From assembly GCA_964017145.1 (NCBI GenBank), contig OZ024840.1, positions 806,001-870,000 on the forward strand: a stretch of 64,000 nt of DNA, in the 5' to 3' direction. A program made the position numbers and the translations under genes. Under the pieces are notes generated by a model that was not told the DNA's origin, made no database searches, and saw only the letters and a program-made list of their open reading frames with translations. The stretch's first letter is position 1. Each line of letters opens with the position of its first letter. The stretch is from Agrocybe praecox (Eukaryota > Basidiomycota > Agaricomycetes > Agaricales > Agrocybaceae). This document shows positions 12,149 through 25,100 of the stretch, piece by piece.

Positions 12149-13285
12149 ATGGAATCTCAGGCAGTGAGTGACGACATCAGAATTCATGATAAGTGTGAGT
12201 TTTTTCGGCTGCTCGGAAACACATGCCTACCTTCATATCGAAAAGTTGGTCCAGGAAACGGTACCGACCTCGTCATTCAGTCGTCCGACAAAGTCCAGTT
12301 CTATGTTCACCGTCAAGGCCTGGAGTTTACCGCAGGGGCATTTCCTGGGACTACAAACACGGGAATCACATCTGGACTGGGAGAAGTAGTGTATCTTACC
12401 GAAACTGCAGATCTTCTCGAAATCCTGTTCGAGTTTGCGTACCCGAGGAGACACCCAACATTGGAGGACCTCCCATTCGAGAAACTACTAAGGGTCGCTG
12501 ATGCAGCTGAAAAATATGGTTTCAATTCTGCGTGTCCAATTTGCCAAATTTTGCTGAGGTGTGTCATTATCTTTTTCGCAAACTTTACTCCTATAACGGC
12601 CCAATTTCTTGAATCTAGGCGATATATTCGCAAGAAGCCCATAGAGGTCTTTCGGCACGCGGTGAAACACGATTACCCAGACGGCTTCATTGACGAAGCG
12701 GCCGTTGAGTTGTGTTTGCTTCGGATAGATTCCACTTCGGATCCTAGGATAGATGGCTCAATAGCGCCTGCCTGGGTGAGTCCTACGTTTTGATATTACC
12801 AAGCAATCTTATACTTTTCGTCCGTCTAGACCATGTATTACCAAGCCTGGACAGAAATCTTCAAGGACGCGTGTTGTCGATTCCCTTGCGATGGAATATC
12901 GCTACATTTTACGGTTACACACTCAGCCGAATCTGAAGAGGAGGATGAAGAGGAGGATGATTTTATCAGGACATCAACTATCCACCCATGCGACCGATGT
13001 TACTTCTCATTGGTCGCTTGGATATCCCAAATAGTTGATTTTGGGATGTCTCTGGCTTCTGTTAAGGCGGAGCTTTCAAAGAGCCCTTCTTTACAAGACT
13101 GTATGACAGTCTTGAACAGCTGTCCATGCCCACCGCCTTTCGATGCGAAGCTCAAAAGACAGGGCTACGAGTTTGACAAGGCACGACAAAATTCCCTGGT
13201 TGTCAAATATATCACTAATGAATGCCTGAGGGGAATAAAAAGAATGCAAAGTTTTGCCGGGTTGATGAGACAATGTCGGTCTTAG
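12149..13285 (+). CDS. BTB/POZ domain protein (array member 3)
   Basis: Exons 12149-12194, 12246-12558, 12619-12775 and 12830-13285 give 323 aa, the same length as member 1 and very similar throughout (DLVIQSSDKVQFYVHR, YPRRHPTLEDLPFEKLL, HPCDRCYFSLVAW, CPCPPPF). Paralogue exon lengths favour the ATG at 12149; an in-frame ATG at 12143 would add two residues. Introns 1 (51 nt) and 2 (60 nt) are multiples of three without stops, so their retention would still give a continuous protein. An acidic run (EEEDEEEDD) precedes the HPCDRC motif, unlike member 1. Members 1 and 3 with their flanks look like a recent tandem duplication. Confidence 0.88.
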
Positions 13286-13740
13286 TATTAGGGATAGATT
13301 ATTAAATTATCTATATATAATGATATGATGACATTACTGTATAATCACGTCGAACCTACTTAATGTCATACCCAGGTAATATTCGGCATAATGAGTTAGT
13401 TCAAGAACATCGATCATTGGATCAATATAGAGGTCTCTTACACAGTGCACATCCTAGAATACACACGTTTGGTTAACTTCATCTCTACAAAGTCCTCTGA
13501 GACCTTGAATGTTCTTAAGTATAGACAACGCGTCTTAAATCGCGTCATGTATGCCTGGTGAGAAAAAAAAGTCTGGTCGGACGCGTCGCGAAATGACGCG
13601 CCACTTCCGTTTTGGGCGAGAAAACGTGATTTTCGTTCAGGGGAGGTCATATGGGTCCTGTCGGACCTTCATGCCAGGAGCTCAATTTCAAAATCAATTA
13701 ATCACCCTTCCACAACGCATCCACCGTAAACACAACAACA

Positions 13741-14875
13741 ATGAGCTCCGTGATAACGACTGCCGGCGTTACAGCTCACAATATATGTGAGAATTTCCAT
13801 TGAAATTAGCTGCTCGCGTATGGTATGCTCACATACCTTGAAAGTTGGTCCTGGAAATGGTGCCGACCTTGTTATCCAGTCATCCGATAAAGTGCAGTTT
13901 TACGTTCATCGTCGAAATTTGGAGTTCATTGCGGGAGCATTTCCTGGAGGCAGCTCTACGGAAATTACCTCTGGTTTGGATGAAGCCCAAGTGGTGCATT
14001 TTCTGGAAACTGCAGATGTTTTGGAACTCCTGTTCGAGTTTGCGTATCCAAGAAGACACCCGACAATGGAGGACCTTCCGTTCGAGAAACTCGTACGTGT
14101 TGCTGATGCAGCTGAGAAGTATGACTTTTACTCCGCAGCTCCGATGTGCCAGCTTGCATTGAGGTGCGAAGAATGTCCCCTTTGCAAATGTTGAACACTT
14201 TAACAATATTAATAGGCGGTATATCCACAAGGAACCCCTGGACGTCTTCCGCATCGCGGTGAAGCATGACTATCCGGACGAATTTATTGACGAAGTAGCC
14301 CTTGAGTTGTGTTCGAAACGGATATCCTCAACTTTGGACCCTAGGACACGTGGATCGGTAGCGCCTGCTTGGGTAAGTTCTTGTGATTTGATCTGTGCAT
14401 CAAGGGATTTCATCCTGTTCTATTACCGCAGACCATTTACTACCAGGCCTGGCAAGACGTCTTTAAGAACGCATGTCATCGATACTACCCCGAGGGACTA
14501 GAGCTATGCTTTCTGGTTGCACTCCCAGCTGAATACGAAGACATTCATGGACATGAATTCGATTACATCAAGGTATACAACCTCCATCCATGCGACCGAT
14601 GCTACTCCTCGCTGGTGGCTTGGATGTCCAAACTCTCCAATAGGTGGTCTCTAGGGCTCATAAAGGAGGAGCTTACAAAAAGGCCTTCTTCGCAAGAATG
14701 TATGGCGATATTAGAAGGATGCCCATGCCCACCGCCGTTTGATAGAGCTTTGGAGAAAAACCACGATAAGACTGAACAGAATTTTGCTGTGATCGCAGCT
14801 CTCAAGGACAAATGTCGAAATGGGATAGAGAGTATGCAAAGCTTTGCCGCGTTGATGCGAAAATGTCGCTCGTAG
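13741..14875 (+). CDS. BTB/POZ domain protein (array member 4)
   Basis: Exons 13741-13786, 13845-14163, 14216-14372 and 14432-14875 give 321 aa. The BTB exon is 319 nt, six longer than in members 1-3, adding two residues in the loop before HFLETADVLELLF. The motifs are the same: DLVIQSSDKVQFYVHRR, YPRRHPTMEDLPFEKLV, HPCDRCYSSLVAW and CPCPPPF. The segment from about 14768, the last part of this gene, through member 5 was copied to 37684-39639. The first exon (MSSVITTAGVTAHNI) differs from the other members. Confidence 0.87.
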
Positions 14876-15213
14876 CATGAAGAGAGGTGATTAATATTTC
14901 TAGTTGCTGTAATCTAAATATTATACAATCAAGCTGAACCAACAGCGCATTGCGAACCAGTATCCTACAAGTCCACGTCCAAATTCTATTGTAATCCGGA
15001 AAACCTTCGACTGAAACTTGAAAGGGCTGTGCGGTGCGCAACTAAACGCTTCGCGCAAACGTTACATCCTTTGAATTCGCTTCTTAATTGCATTAGCGCC
15101 CGTTCTCGTGACCAGTGAGTAATAATAAACGGACCATGGGAAAATGAACGTCCGCCATCCTCATTGCTCAAACGATTCTACGAAACGAGACAAGCACCTC
15201 TCCTATCCCCACC

Positions 15214-16354
15214 ATGAGCACCCTACCGAGTACAACGGCACCCGATACTGTGACTGTCCATAAGAAATGTGAGCAATAATCCCCTGATCATTCTCAAAAA
15301 GAATGAAAGGCTAAATCCATCCGAATTATCAGTCAGTGAAAGCAACGCGGATCTTATCGTTCAATCATGCGATAAGGTCCGATTCCACCTTCATCGACGG
15401 TACTTGGAGATAAACGCTGGTGGATTTCCTGGCGCGGATGCATCTGAGCTTCGATCGGACGTTACTCACCTGCCTGAGTCAGGCGCAGTTCTGGAGGTCC
15501 TGTTTGAATTCGTCTACCCTAGGAGACACATGGACGTGGATCCAGCTAAAGATCTATTCGCAGATCATGAGCTATTCCTTTCCATCGCAGAGGCAGCGGA
15601 GAAATATGAAGTTTATGCAGTCATGGGGTTATGCTTAACGCATATGAGGTACGCTTGACATCATTTCGTTGGCTATATTATATGCTTATATTATAGCAAT
15701 GTAGTCAACATGTCGCTCAATTCCCCTTCAGGGCTATGATACATGGCTTGAGACATGACTACAAAACCCTTGTAAACGATGCTGCCAAATTTTTGTGTCA
15801 TCTTAAGAATGTCGAGTTCGAAAAGGTCTTACTCGAGCTACCTGGAAATGTCATGATACCATATGTAAGTAGGAATTCACGAGAAATTTCATACCCAGTT
15901 GACTGAGATTACTTTGTAGGTTCTCTATGTTCAATCCTGGAGGCACACATTCGATCTTTTTAAACAGATCACAGGAACACAAAAGCTGCCCTCGACGTTT
16001 CGCGTCCAGTTACTGCGCAGAGATCTTGGTACTCGCTATAATGGCTTTAATAGGTCTCTGACATGCACTCAGTGTCAAAGGTATATGTCGATGTGGATCA
16101 ATGAACTCGAAGAATTATTCGACAAGTCTGGCTTGGGTATATTCCGGGAAATTTCGGCAGTTAAACTTGAAGGCTCGTGTTGTAGAGGAGGAGATCGTGC
16201 ATTAGCAGCAGCCACCGTGATAGATGTGGCAAAGATGGTCCTGGAATCAATGCCGCCTTTTACTTCTTTCATCGAGAAGAAAGAGATAGTAATTTATGCT
16301 GTTGACTGGGACTGGAGAGATCCGAACGCCTACGGTTACTTCCAGATCGAATAG
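15214..16354 (+). CDS. BTB/POZ domain protein (array member 5, diverged)
   Basis: Exons 15214-15268, 15333-15648, 15732-15864 and 15920-16354 give 312 aa. The BTB domain (ADLIVQSCDKVRFHLHRRYL to LSIAEAAEKYEVYAVMGLC) has an insert with DPAKDLFADHELF. The BACK-like exon is shorter (133 nt). The C-terminal domain has CTQCQRYMSMWINELEELF in place of HPCDRCYFSLVAW, so the CxxC pair is kept. It ends in VLESMPPFTSFIEKK. The relic at 6481-7257 and the truncated copy at 39024 belong to this subgroup. All exons are in phase and the gene looks intact. Confidence 0.87.
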
Positions 16355-16791
16355 TGTAATTTCTCCAGACACGGTCCCGGAACAGTACAGGAGATATTCT
16401 GAATTTCTGATTCAAGATGACCTGTACTTAATTATAACACACATTGCTCCGGTAGTATGTCGGAAAAATCAAAAAAGGCGTATCAGTCATTGCGCCTGCT
16501 GATGGACCTATATGTACTGACAATCTTTTCTAGGTGGAGCTATCAGTACATAATCAGTGCATATATAAATTTCGTCACCTCATATCAGCTCCTCATATTT
16601 ATGATAACGACGTAGTCGTTCCGATATCCTTCCTTAGACCATTGCATCATATTCCGTAAGAAAAGATTCGTGTACATCAGTACTGATCTTCTCCTGCACT
16701 GGTAATTATCATGTCCTTCAACTAGTTATCAAGTCATCGTTCATCAGTGTGGAATAAGGATTACATGGCAAATATAGAGATTGTATTGTTA
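16355..16791. other. Intergenic between convergent genes
   Basis: It separates the end of BTB member 5 from the 3' end of the Plavaka gene. No gene was seen and I could not identify a terminal inverted repeat of the Plavaka element here. Confidence 0.45.
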
Positions 16792-19700
16792 TTAGATCCA
16801 TTTATTTAGCCGTATGAACATGTCACCGTCAACTGTGTCCATCGTATAGAATGATCTGTTATCTGACTCGAAGGCGGGACACATTAGTGCCCCACGTACA
16901 AGATATTTTATGAGTAAGAAAGATGATTCTTTTTCCTCCGTAAGAACTTGACAACCGTGCCACTTTGTATTTGGCTTCCAATGACTTTGAGACCGAAACG
17001 AATGGATTAATGCCATATCAACCCATTTTCCTGAAGGTAATCGGCACCGTAGCAAAGCACGCAGGCGTGCTATGGATGTCTCTGGGCCTTCTGTGTTGAT
17101 AATTGCGCAGTCATACCGTTCACGTTGATGGAAGTTTGCATTACACCGCAGGATATCACGGGCCTCAGACCAATCTTCCATTGACTGGTAAGTGAGATAA
17201 AGGCATTTGTATACTTCGACCTGGAATTGATTGATGCAGCATTTGCTAAGTTTCAGAATAACGAAGAACATAGAATGGGAGCGGCATACAAATATTACAT
17301 CCTCGTATCGTGGGATATCAGATGGGAAACTGTGCGAAATGAAAGAGCGAAGGCGTCCATCAAAATCATGGAAATCATGGTTTGACGAGAACTTCCGTTC
17401 CAATTCTGCTGTGTTGAGTCGAGCTCCGTCACGAGAGCCAAGTCTCCAGTGCAGCTCAGATTCAGTGTGCAACGAAGCGTCAGGAATGGGATCTTGCCCT
17501 TCGGCTATCCCAGTAAGTGCCCGAGATTTTGTGTTATCATCAACGGCCATGCGGATTTGGGCAATCGCTTCCTGATTTTCGTCAATTCTTACCATCTGCA
17601 ATGAATGTAAGCGCGTTAGAAAGAGTTCGGGAGTACAGGAAATGGGTCACACTTGGAGTTCAGCCTTTTTCCTGTTCGTCTGCTTGTATGCTTGTGCTGA
17701 CTCTTGTTGAAAGCCTTCCCCGGGGCGTGTTGAGGTGTTATCGGTTGTCCCTTTTTGGCGTATGTCGGGGATTATATGCGAAACATAGTGTTGCTTGAAA
17801 AAATCAAAATTCTTGCCGTACGTATCTGACACTTTCTGGTAGGGTATTAAATAAAGCTTTCAAAATTCTGCCATAGGTAACCAAATAAAACTTACCGAGC
17901 ACCACCTTTTATACACCTTTATCTCCTCTTTAAGATGCTCCAGTCGACTCTCTGTCATGCAACGAAGTCCAATAATGATTCGATATCGCTGATAGGAGCG
18001 GATGCAGTGAATGAGTGGGGAGTTCTTAGGGAGAAGCTGTACGATGCACGGCAATATACACTATATTCCGTGTCTCTGATGTCAGGGTGGTCATAAAGAT
18101 AGTATCGAAGACCAACAGTACCTTTAATATATCATAATAGCTCTGGCCGTCTGTGAACGGGATGGTTGAAACATGGTTGAAATGCTTTAAGTTTGTCCAT
18201 GGAGGAAACTCGCGCATTCTACATGTTGACGGTTGTCAGAGTGTAACGGGGCCAGATTATAAAAAAACGTACTTCGTAGTCAATTTCCCAAGACACTTAT
18301 TATCCTCTAAGATCTTCTCTAACAGGGCCCATAGGTGCTTGCCCCACTTTCTTAGATCGTCCGAGTGAAGAGTATCATATGAGCACACAGCATATGGGTC
18401 CGAAAATCGAAAATCCCATAGGAAATGCTATGATATGTCATGTTAGTTACTTGATGCAATATTGCTTGAAATCCGATCTGACCTTTACATCATGCAGTCC
18501 ATACACCTGGAGGATCTGTTCCTTTGCGGTCTTTGATATCATGCGAGCAGCGCGCTCAAAGACAGAGCACATAGAGTTGGTTGTACGCTGTTCAAAATAT
18601 TTGGTGATGTTGTGAAGTTCCGATTTCGATACAAGGCACTTGGGGCATGGGAAGTTTGCAGTTGCTGCACGGCAGGCGCAAAAATAAGCAGATTCTTCAC
18701 CATCCTGTGACTCAATCAGCATTCCAGGGTGTAGAATTCGTGTTACATTGTCGTTGCATATATGTGCTTCACCAATGTGTGAGCGGCATCCTAGAGGCCC
18801 AAAGATTCGCGATAAGATAAGTTGGTACACTTCACGTTTGAACTTTGCAAATTCCACCGTTTCCGAGGCGTTTCGCTCACTTGGGTCTTCGGGATCGTCA
18901 ATCTTGAGGTCATTAGTACGGAACTGCATTTTCAAGGTATCAACACTCACAATGGGCATATATCCTAAAAGCATGCCTCCTCCGTTTCCAGATGCATTCC
19001 GAATACTTCGTGGAAGCCATGCCGCACGAAGTACCATTGGATATTTTTTTACTCGCCGTGTCACAAGTCCTTTATCAAGCCAGAAGTGAAGTGGCAGATA
19101 GGAGTGAGGGTATATGTCGTTGTCTGGGAGGGAAGACTGTAACTTATAAATTAGCTGGTCTTGTTTTTTCTTTTTAAAAAAAAGGAAGACTTACATCTAC
19201 TTCCCACCACGTTTCTGCAGTATTTGGCTCATCGAAAATATGTTCCTCAAAACTGCCCCCGTCTCGGCACAATACTTTGCGAACAGAATTCCAACAGCTG
19301 ACTGATGTTAACGATTTATCTTGAATGAGGTTCAGAATGTATTCCCAGGGATCTCGATATTGAAATTGAAATTTGTGTAATTCCCCTTTATACATGGCAG
19401 CTACTTCGTCGTACTTGAACTAAGCCGAAGTAAGACTCAGAATATATAAGATAAAATAAAGACTATACCTGCACCACATATGCTCGTGCCTTTGAAAGAG
19501 ACTCCTGCATATCGTCGTAGTTTTTGATAGTTAGTCGGCTTTCACCAGTAGACCATCTGTTGTGAAAGCCTGCTAATTGCTTATCGACTAGATCCTTGCT
19601 GAGAAGGCCTTGAATGGCGGTCTCAGTGTATTCAAAATCGGCCAGTGTTTGAAAAGGTGCCCAAGGTTTATACACAGATTCCGGAACATATGGTTTGAAT

Positions 19701-20269
19701 GCAGAGAACGTACTCTGCCCAGTAAGAGGTATGATTTGTGCGTCCCGTTTGACACTGTGCGGATGAGGAATAATCTTCAAATAAATTTCAGGCAAATTCG
19801 GACCATAAAGTATTGCCTCTGTATTCTCTGATCCCGGATGCGTTGATTGCGGTGGAACTATTTTGTTTTAAACATTCGTAGCAATGTTCTGATTCTTTAA
19901 CTCTCACCACATTGCACCAATAAATTTTCTCCTTCAGACAGGGTACTGTCTGAGGCAGTGGCTACATCTGCGGCACTGGCAGGGATAACCTGGAATTTTA
20001 GAACGTAAGAAAACACACTGAGAATTGGTCGAAAAATTGTGACTCACACTTATGTCTGATCTCGGCTTATCTTTTCTGTGTAGAGATCTGGAGCCTGCAG
20101 TCTCGTTGACGCTGTGGACGCGATGTCTGGCTTGCCAGATAAACTTGCAAGAAATTTGGTGTTTTTTGTACCCACAGCGATCCCGATTAGCGTTGCAATA
20201 CTGACAAAATATGTAGAATTCATCAATTTTTTGCTTGATGCTCTTCGTCTTTTGAGTTGTCCGAGGCAT
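16792..20269 (-). CDS. Plavaka-type DNA transposase, apparently intact
   Basis: A multi-exon gene read from 20269 down to 16792. The N-terminus has a zinc-finger-like FCQYCNANRDRCGYKKHQISC segment. Then come the family blocks: KPWAPFQTLADFEYTETAIQ with NRWSTGESRLTIKNYDD (19463-19795), YRDPWEYILNLI and WWEVD (19174-19395), DNDIYPHSYLPLHFWLDKG and GGGMLLGYMPIV (about 18900-19130). FPCPKCLVSKSELHNITKYF and ILQVYGLHDVK (18480-18670) follow. Further blocks are WDFRFSDPYAVCSYDTLHSD, TDGQSYYDILK, NSPLIHCIRSYQRYRIIIGL and HYVSHIIPDIRQKGTTDNTS, ending in the 269-codon final exon. These match the order known in Agaricomycete Plavaka transposases (CACTA-like DDE enzymes that cut and paste DNA in the nucleus). 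I found no stop or frameshift that splicing cannot remove, but about ten introns were judged by eye. Confidence 0.85.
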
Positions 20270-20551
20270 GGAGATGAGTGATGGCTTCCTTATAGATGGC
20301 TCCCTTATAAGTTATGTTTACCTACAGTTTAATCATTTGCTCACTTGTGTGGGGTGTCGACGAGCGCTGCGCCGCTGGTTAGCTCATAGCGTCACCATAC
20401 ATATGTGATCAAGTGGATACATTCAGGGATGGCCTGTTCAATGTGGAGCTCAAATCAGTCTAAAGATTCAGAGACTGTATAAAAGACGATGCGAAAATCC
20501 GAAGAAAGACGTTAAAATATCATCCAACCTTACTTACTTTATCCAAGGACC
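20270..20551. promoter_or_regulatory. Bidirectional promoter region (inferred)
   Basis: 282 bp separate the divergent ATGs of the Plavaka gene (20269, minus) and the split gene (20552, plus). Both would have to be expressed from this interval. No clear TATA pair was identified. Confidence 0.4.
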
Positions 20552-21628
20552 ATGCCATCAACTTCCCAGCCTACTGCTCACGAAGATCGGTCTGTGTCCC
20601 CTGAGGTTACACTAAGTGTTACGACCAGCCCATCGAAGTTGATAAAGGTATGCACTGCATCGTGGACCTTACAGAGACACGTAATATTTCTCATGTGATC
20701 ATCTTTATTGCCTGTTTATGTGACAGGTTGCCCGTGACCTTGAAATTGATAGGAATGCTGCTCAGGCTGAAATTAGAGAGCTACGACGAAAGCTCGCTGA
20801 TATCAGTAACCAGAGCGACACCGACGACGAAACCCCTGCAAAGAAGGCGCGCAGCGATAGCAAGAGAATCGATGCAGACAGGATTCGTGAAGACCAGGAA
20901 CAAGTTGCACAAGCCGGGCATCTCTATACAATAATGTACGGCCTTTGGCTCCATCTTGCGGACAGCACATTCAAGACGAAATATGTTCAAGATTTTTCTG
21001 AAGCGGAGAGGTTTGAGAACATTGATAACAAAGTGCAGGGAGAAATACACGAGATAATGGAGATTTTGGGTCCTCGTCTCTCTCAAGAAATTTCAGAGCC
21101 TTGGGTTATTAAAGCGGTACGTTTAGACATTTTATTTACGATTTTCAGTTTGAGTTTAATATTATGAGGTCCTATAAAAATAGTTCACGAGCGCGATGCG
21201 GACACAACGCTCAAATACAGCAACTCGCCTTCGTCACCACTGTGCCGCCCTGTTCGATGTCTCTGACAATGACATGCTCCGTGCAGAGACGCGGAAAGAA
21301 AAGTTTCGAAGCCGTATCGGTTGGGTGGAAGTAGACGGTGGTGGCTCATACTCCAGTGCTGATGTCGAAATTCTTCACAAAGATTTCAAGGGAACCTATG
21401 ACATCAATACTGTGTTTTTGAATCCAATTCTCATGCGGGTAATTAAAAGTCATCAAGCTTGTCTGTTAAAACATAGTGAATAACAAATTTATTTAAGGTC
21501 TTTTGTGCTATTATTCGTGGTCCATTGTCTGCTAGGGGAATGATACATGGTGCCATCGCATCGAATCCAAAGAACGACACCATGGCTCGGAAGCATCGAA
21601 TTCGAAACATCACGCCAGGCGCAATAGC
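20552..21628 (+). pseudogene. 5' half of a multicopy Agaricomycete gene, split by a KDZ element
   Basis: Exons 20552-20647, 20727-21116, 21184-21438 and 21498-21628 are in phase and end inside the codon run GCA ATA GC. Features: a charged coiled segment (EIRELRRKLADI), a basic KKARSDSKR stretch, then the conserved blocks MYGLWLHLADSTFKTKY, QGEIHEIMEILGPRL, AMRTQRSNTATRLRHHC, SYSSADVEILHKDFKGTYD and VFCAIIRGPLSARGM. I recall this as a repeated, unannotated Agaricomycete family often found near transposons; function unknown. The reading frame resumes exactly after the second copy of GCAATAGC at 34225. Divergence from the Plavaka gene over 282 bp suggests it may be a Plavaka companion gene, which is inference. 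Confidence 0.82.
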
Positions 21629-22150
21629 CAGCCTGTACCGTCAAATATATGTATCATTAACCCTTAGTTGCCCAAATCAAGTGATGCATCCACAGTGGTA
21701 AGTACCCAACTGCCCAAATTGATGCATCACAGTATCTGTGTTACATGTTTTGGTTTCTAGTTATTAATAGTCATCACCTCATGGAGCCACCGGAACAACG
21801 ACTTGAGCACTGCCTCTGATTGTTTCTATTCTTGTATGGTTTCTATTTTAAACGAGTTTTTGATGCAATCATTTTAAATTTCTTTTCCATGTTTATATTA
21901 GTCATCACAGAAAACATATTACTCTCACACAGCCGTCAAGAAAACATTCGAGTTTTTGATGCGATCATTTTTAATTTCTTTTCCACGTGCCTCTATGTTT
22001 ATATTAGTCATCACGGAAAACATATTACTCTCACATAGCCGTCGAGAAGAAAACATTATATTAATGTCATACAGTATATGATGGGGGACAAAATAGACAG
22101 GGCATGAAAAGTAGATACAACTATGTATTAACGGTTGAGTGAGATATTGA

Positions 22151-25100
22151 TTAAGTGAACACATCGTCGCCGAGTTGAGGAGGATAAAAGTGGGGGTTGT
22201 TTGCTACTGGAGGAGTGTGTGGACGTAAATCGGGAGGTGGGAGATTGAGGTCTTCATTGTCATCCCTGTCGTCACCATCAACAGTTGAATTGTCGTCGTC
22301 CTCGTCACCATCGTTTTCTCCATCGTCGTTGTTGTCGTTAATTACCTGGGATTTGGAAACGCGCAACTCATCGATATTACGTAGCGGTGTACGCCAAATC
22401 TGTTGGAATTTTGTTGATAACAAACGTTGAAGCGCGGCCTGCTTGTCGGCGTACGCACATAATCCTTCTCGTAGTTCTGGACTTGTTGCGTTTCTTGGCA
22501 CCCTTCTCGCGTCCCACCACTCGGCTCTCCACTTGAGAAACTCAAGTAACCGCCTCATTTCCTCTTTCAGGAGTTTAACTTCCTCCTTACAACGAGAAAC
22601 TCTCGCTCGACTCCTGGCCCACTCAGCACGGCAGATATCGTCCTCCTCTGCTCCTGAATTGAGCTGTTCAATATCGATCTTGTTCTCCTCTGCTCCTGAA
22701 TTTAGCTGTTCGATATCGGCCTCGTTCTCCTCGCTATTGCTGTGCCTGGCATCCTGTGAACCTACGAGGGTATTGCCCTCTGAAAAATTCATCCAGATCC
22801 AAGAGATTTTCTGTCTGGTTCGTCCTGTTCCTTCTTTACGAGTTCGAGTGGGTGGGATGACTTCAATTTCCGGATCATCTTCATACCCGTCGCTGTCCGC
22901 CTCGTTACCGTTGTCTAACGCATGATTCACCTGTCCGCCTGCCACTCCGCCAGCAGCCACTGCCACACCTGGCTCTTGCCCGTCCTCCCATATCCCTCGT
23001 CGGCCTGGTCCGATCTTCTTTCGTTCTGGATCTGCATAGCTCCGAACGTCACTGTTGAGAAGTGGGCGAAGAACATCCTCCCAGTCGCCTGGTCCACAAA
23101 TGTTCATTTTCGCACTTCGCGCTGCTCGGTACTTGTCAACAGCAGCCAAAGCTCTTCTATGAACCTTGTTGATGAGTTCTCGAGAGCGGGTGCTTTGAAC
23201 TTGCCCCCTGATGTTCCTATTCTTGAACTGGATCATTCGAGTCTTCACTCGAAGGGCGTGGCGAAGAGCATGTAAGGCGTCGTGGCACTGAGCTGTCCGA
23301 AGCCGATCTTCGACACCGGGAAGACCTGGAACACAACATGAGGGCCGCCGATCTGCTGGTAATTGAGATGGGAGCCACAGCTCGACTTCTTCGGGATGGA
23401 GACAGTCGTTCCAGTTCACTGGACCACCGCTCGATGATTCAACTTGTAATTGAAGCACGCCGGGCATGTATACTGCTCGGATGAGCTCCCAGGCCTGGAT
23501 TTTCTTCGAAAGCAGAGTTCTTTGATCTTTGAGCGAATCATCTTGTAAGTTTTTCGGAACATCTCCCTGTTCGTTGACTGATTTATGTAGTCGGCGTCTA
23601 CAAAATTATTATTTCAAAATCAACCACGAATCAGAAAGGGTACGCACTGCGAATCTTCAATGTCTAGCCCTATTGACAGAAACTCTGAAGGGCCAGTAGC
23701 ATGTACCCTAGAGTGACCAGCTATCCTTTTCTCCTGCGCCAACTCCTCCTTTGCCAACTCCTCCCTAACCTGAGCCTGCGTAATTGCTGCGTAATTTATT
23801 TTTAGAAGTGTATGTGAGATGTACTTCAAGAAACTTACTTGCGCCCGCCACCTCGTAAGGGTTGGGGCATGCCTTTGGATATGGAGCAGCATCCCAGGCG
23901 TCACACATTGCCTCCCATTTCGCCACCGTTGACGGAGAAATGTCATTACTGAACCCGCGATGGGCCTCGGTCTGTCGGTTCCTTTCACCGATGGCGGCTT
24001 TGAACTTGCGGATAAGAGTAAGGCCTGGTTAATGTCAGTACGAGACAAAGACTCTTATTGAGTTGAAATACTTACCCATGCCACAATACTTCTTCCAGTT
24101 CCAGAAGCCAAAGTGGTCATCCAGAACGTCATGGCGTGACCCAGGGCTCAGATTTTTAGTCGATCCGCCGACACCATTATTGCCTGACCATCCTCGTTCA
24201 GGAACTTCTCCGTCGGTAAGGCCAACCCCCTTGACAAGATTAAATGAAAATTGTTGATGATCCTTGTCGTTGTGCGCAGGCTCATGAAATTTTGGGATCA
24301 GGGGTTGCGTCTTCATATGCGGATTGATTTGTAGATGTTCCGGCCAATGTTTTTCCATTCGATCGGCAAGATTCTTGTACCATTGGCATGCGATGTCGTA
24401 GCTGATGATAATTGAGGATGCCTTCGACTTCTGAATTGATGACGCGAATATGTAGTCCATGTTCGCGTACCTTATATCAAGTTAGTAACACGTCGGAAGA
24501 ACGATTTGAACCAAGATAACCGTGCGTACCTCTCACCCTTTTGCAAATTTCCTACACCTTGAGGCAAAAACATCTCGCCCCTCCCACAAAACGCACCGCC
24601 AACGCCCGTGTATCTAAGCCCTCGACTGAATCGTGTTAATGCTTGCGAAAGGGCCTGAAATCCAACGCATGTACTCGGCTAGAATATTCATTAGCCCAGT
24701 TTCAAAAGCGACAGTCGAACTAGCATAAAACTCACATCCGCGTCATCAGCTCGACTTAACACATATTGCTCGTACGGTTCGCGACGTATCATGTAGGCCA
24801 TACCAATTCCGAGACCTGGATCTGCCGAGTAGTTGGAGACTAGTTGGTTCTTCAGTCGAAAGTTGGCGTCCAAACAGACGATGGGCTGATATAAAAACCT
24901 GAAGAAAAGATAAGTTAGCTTCCTGGCGTAGACAAAAAGTGAGAAAATATGGATGTACGCACTGTTTCTCTTGGGGTGCATCACGCCAGTTATCTGGAAT
25001 ATTGATGCCTTCATGAGGACATGTGGGGCATAATATAGCGAGCTCGCCATCCGCTGTTCCCGCTATTCCAGTGTCGTTGTGAGCTCTCCCTCCTCTCTTT

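Noticed and set aside
12029..12793. A single 254-codon uninterrupted BTB protein
   Set aside because: The frame runs through two stop-free introns. Paralogue exon boundaries show a four-exon gene of 323 codons starting at 12149.
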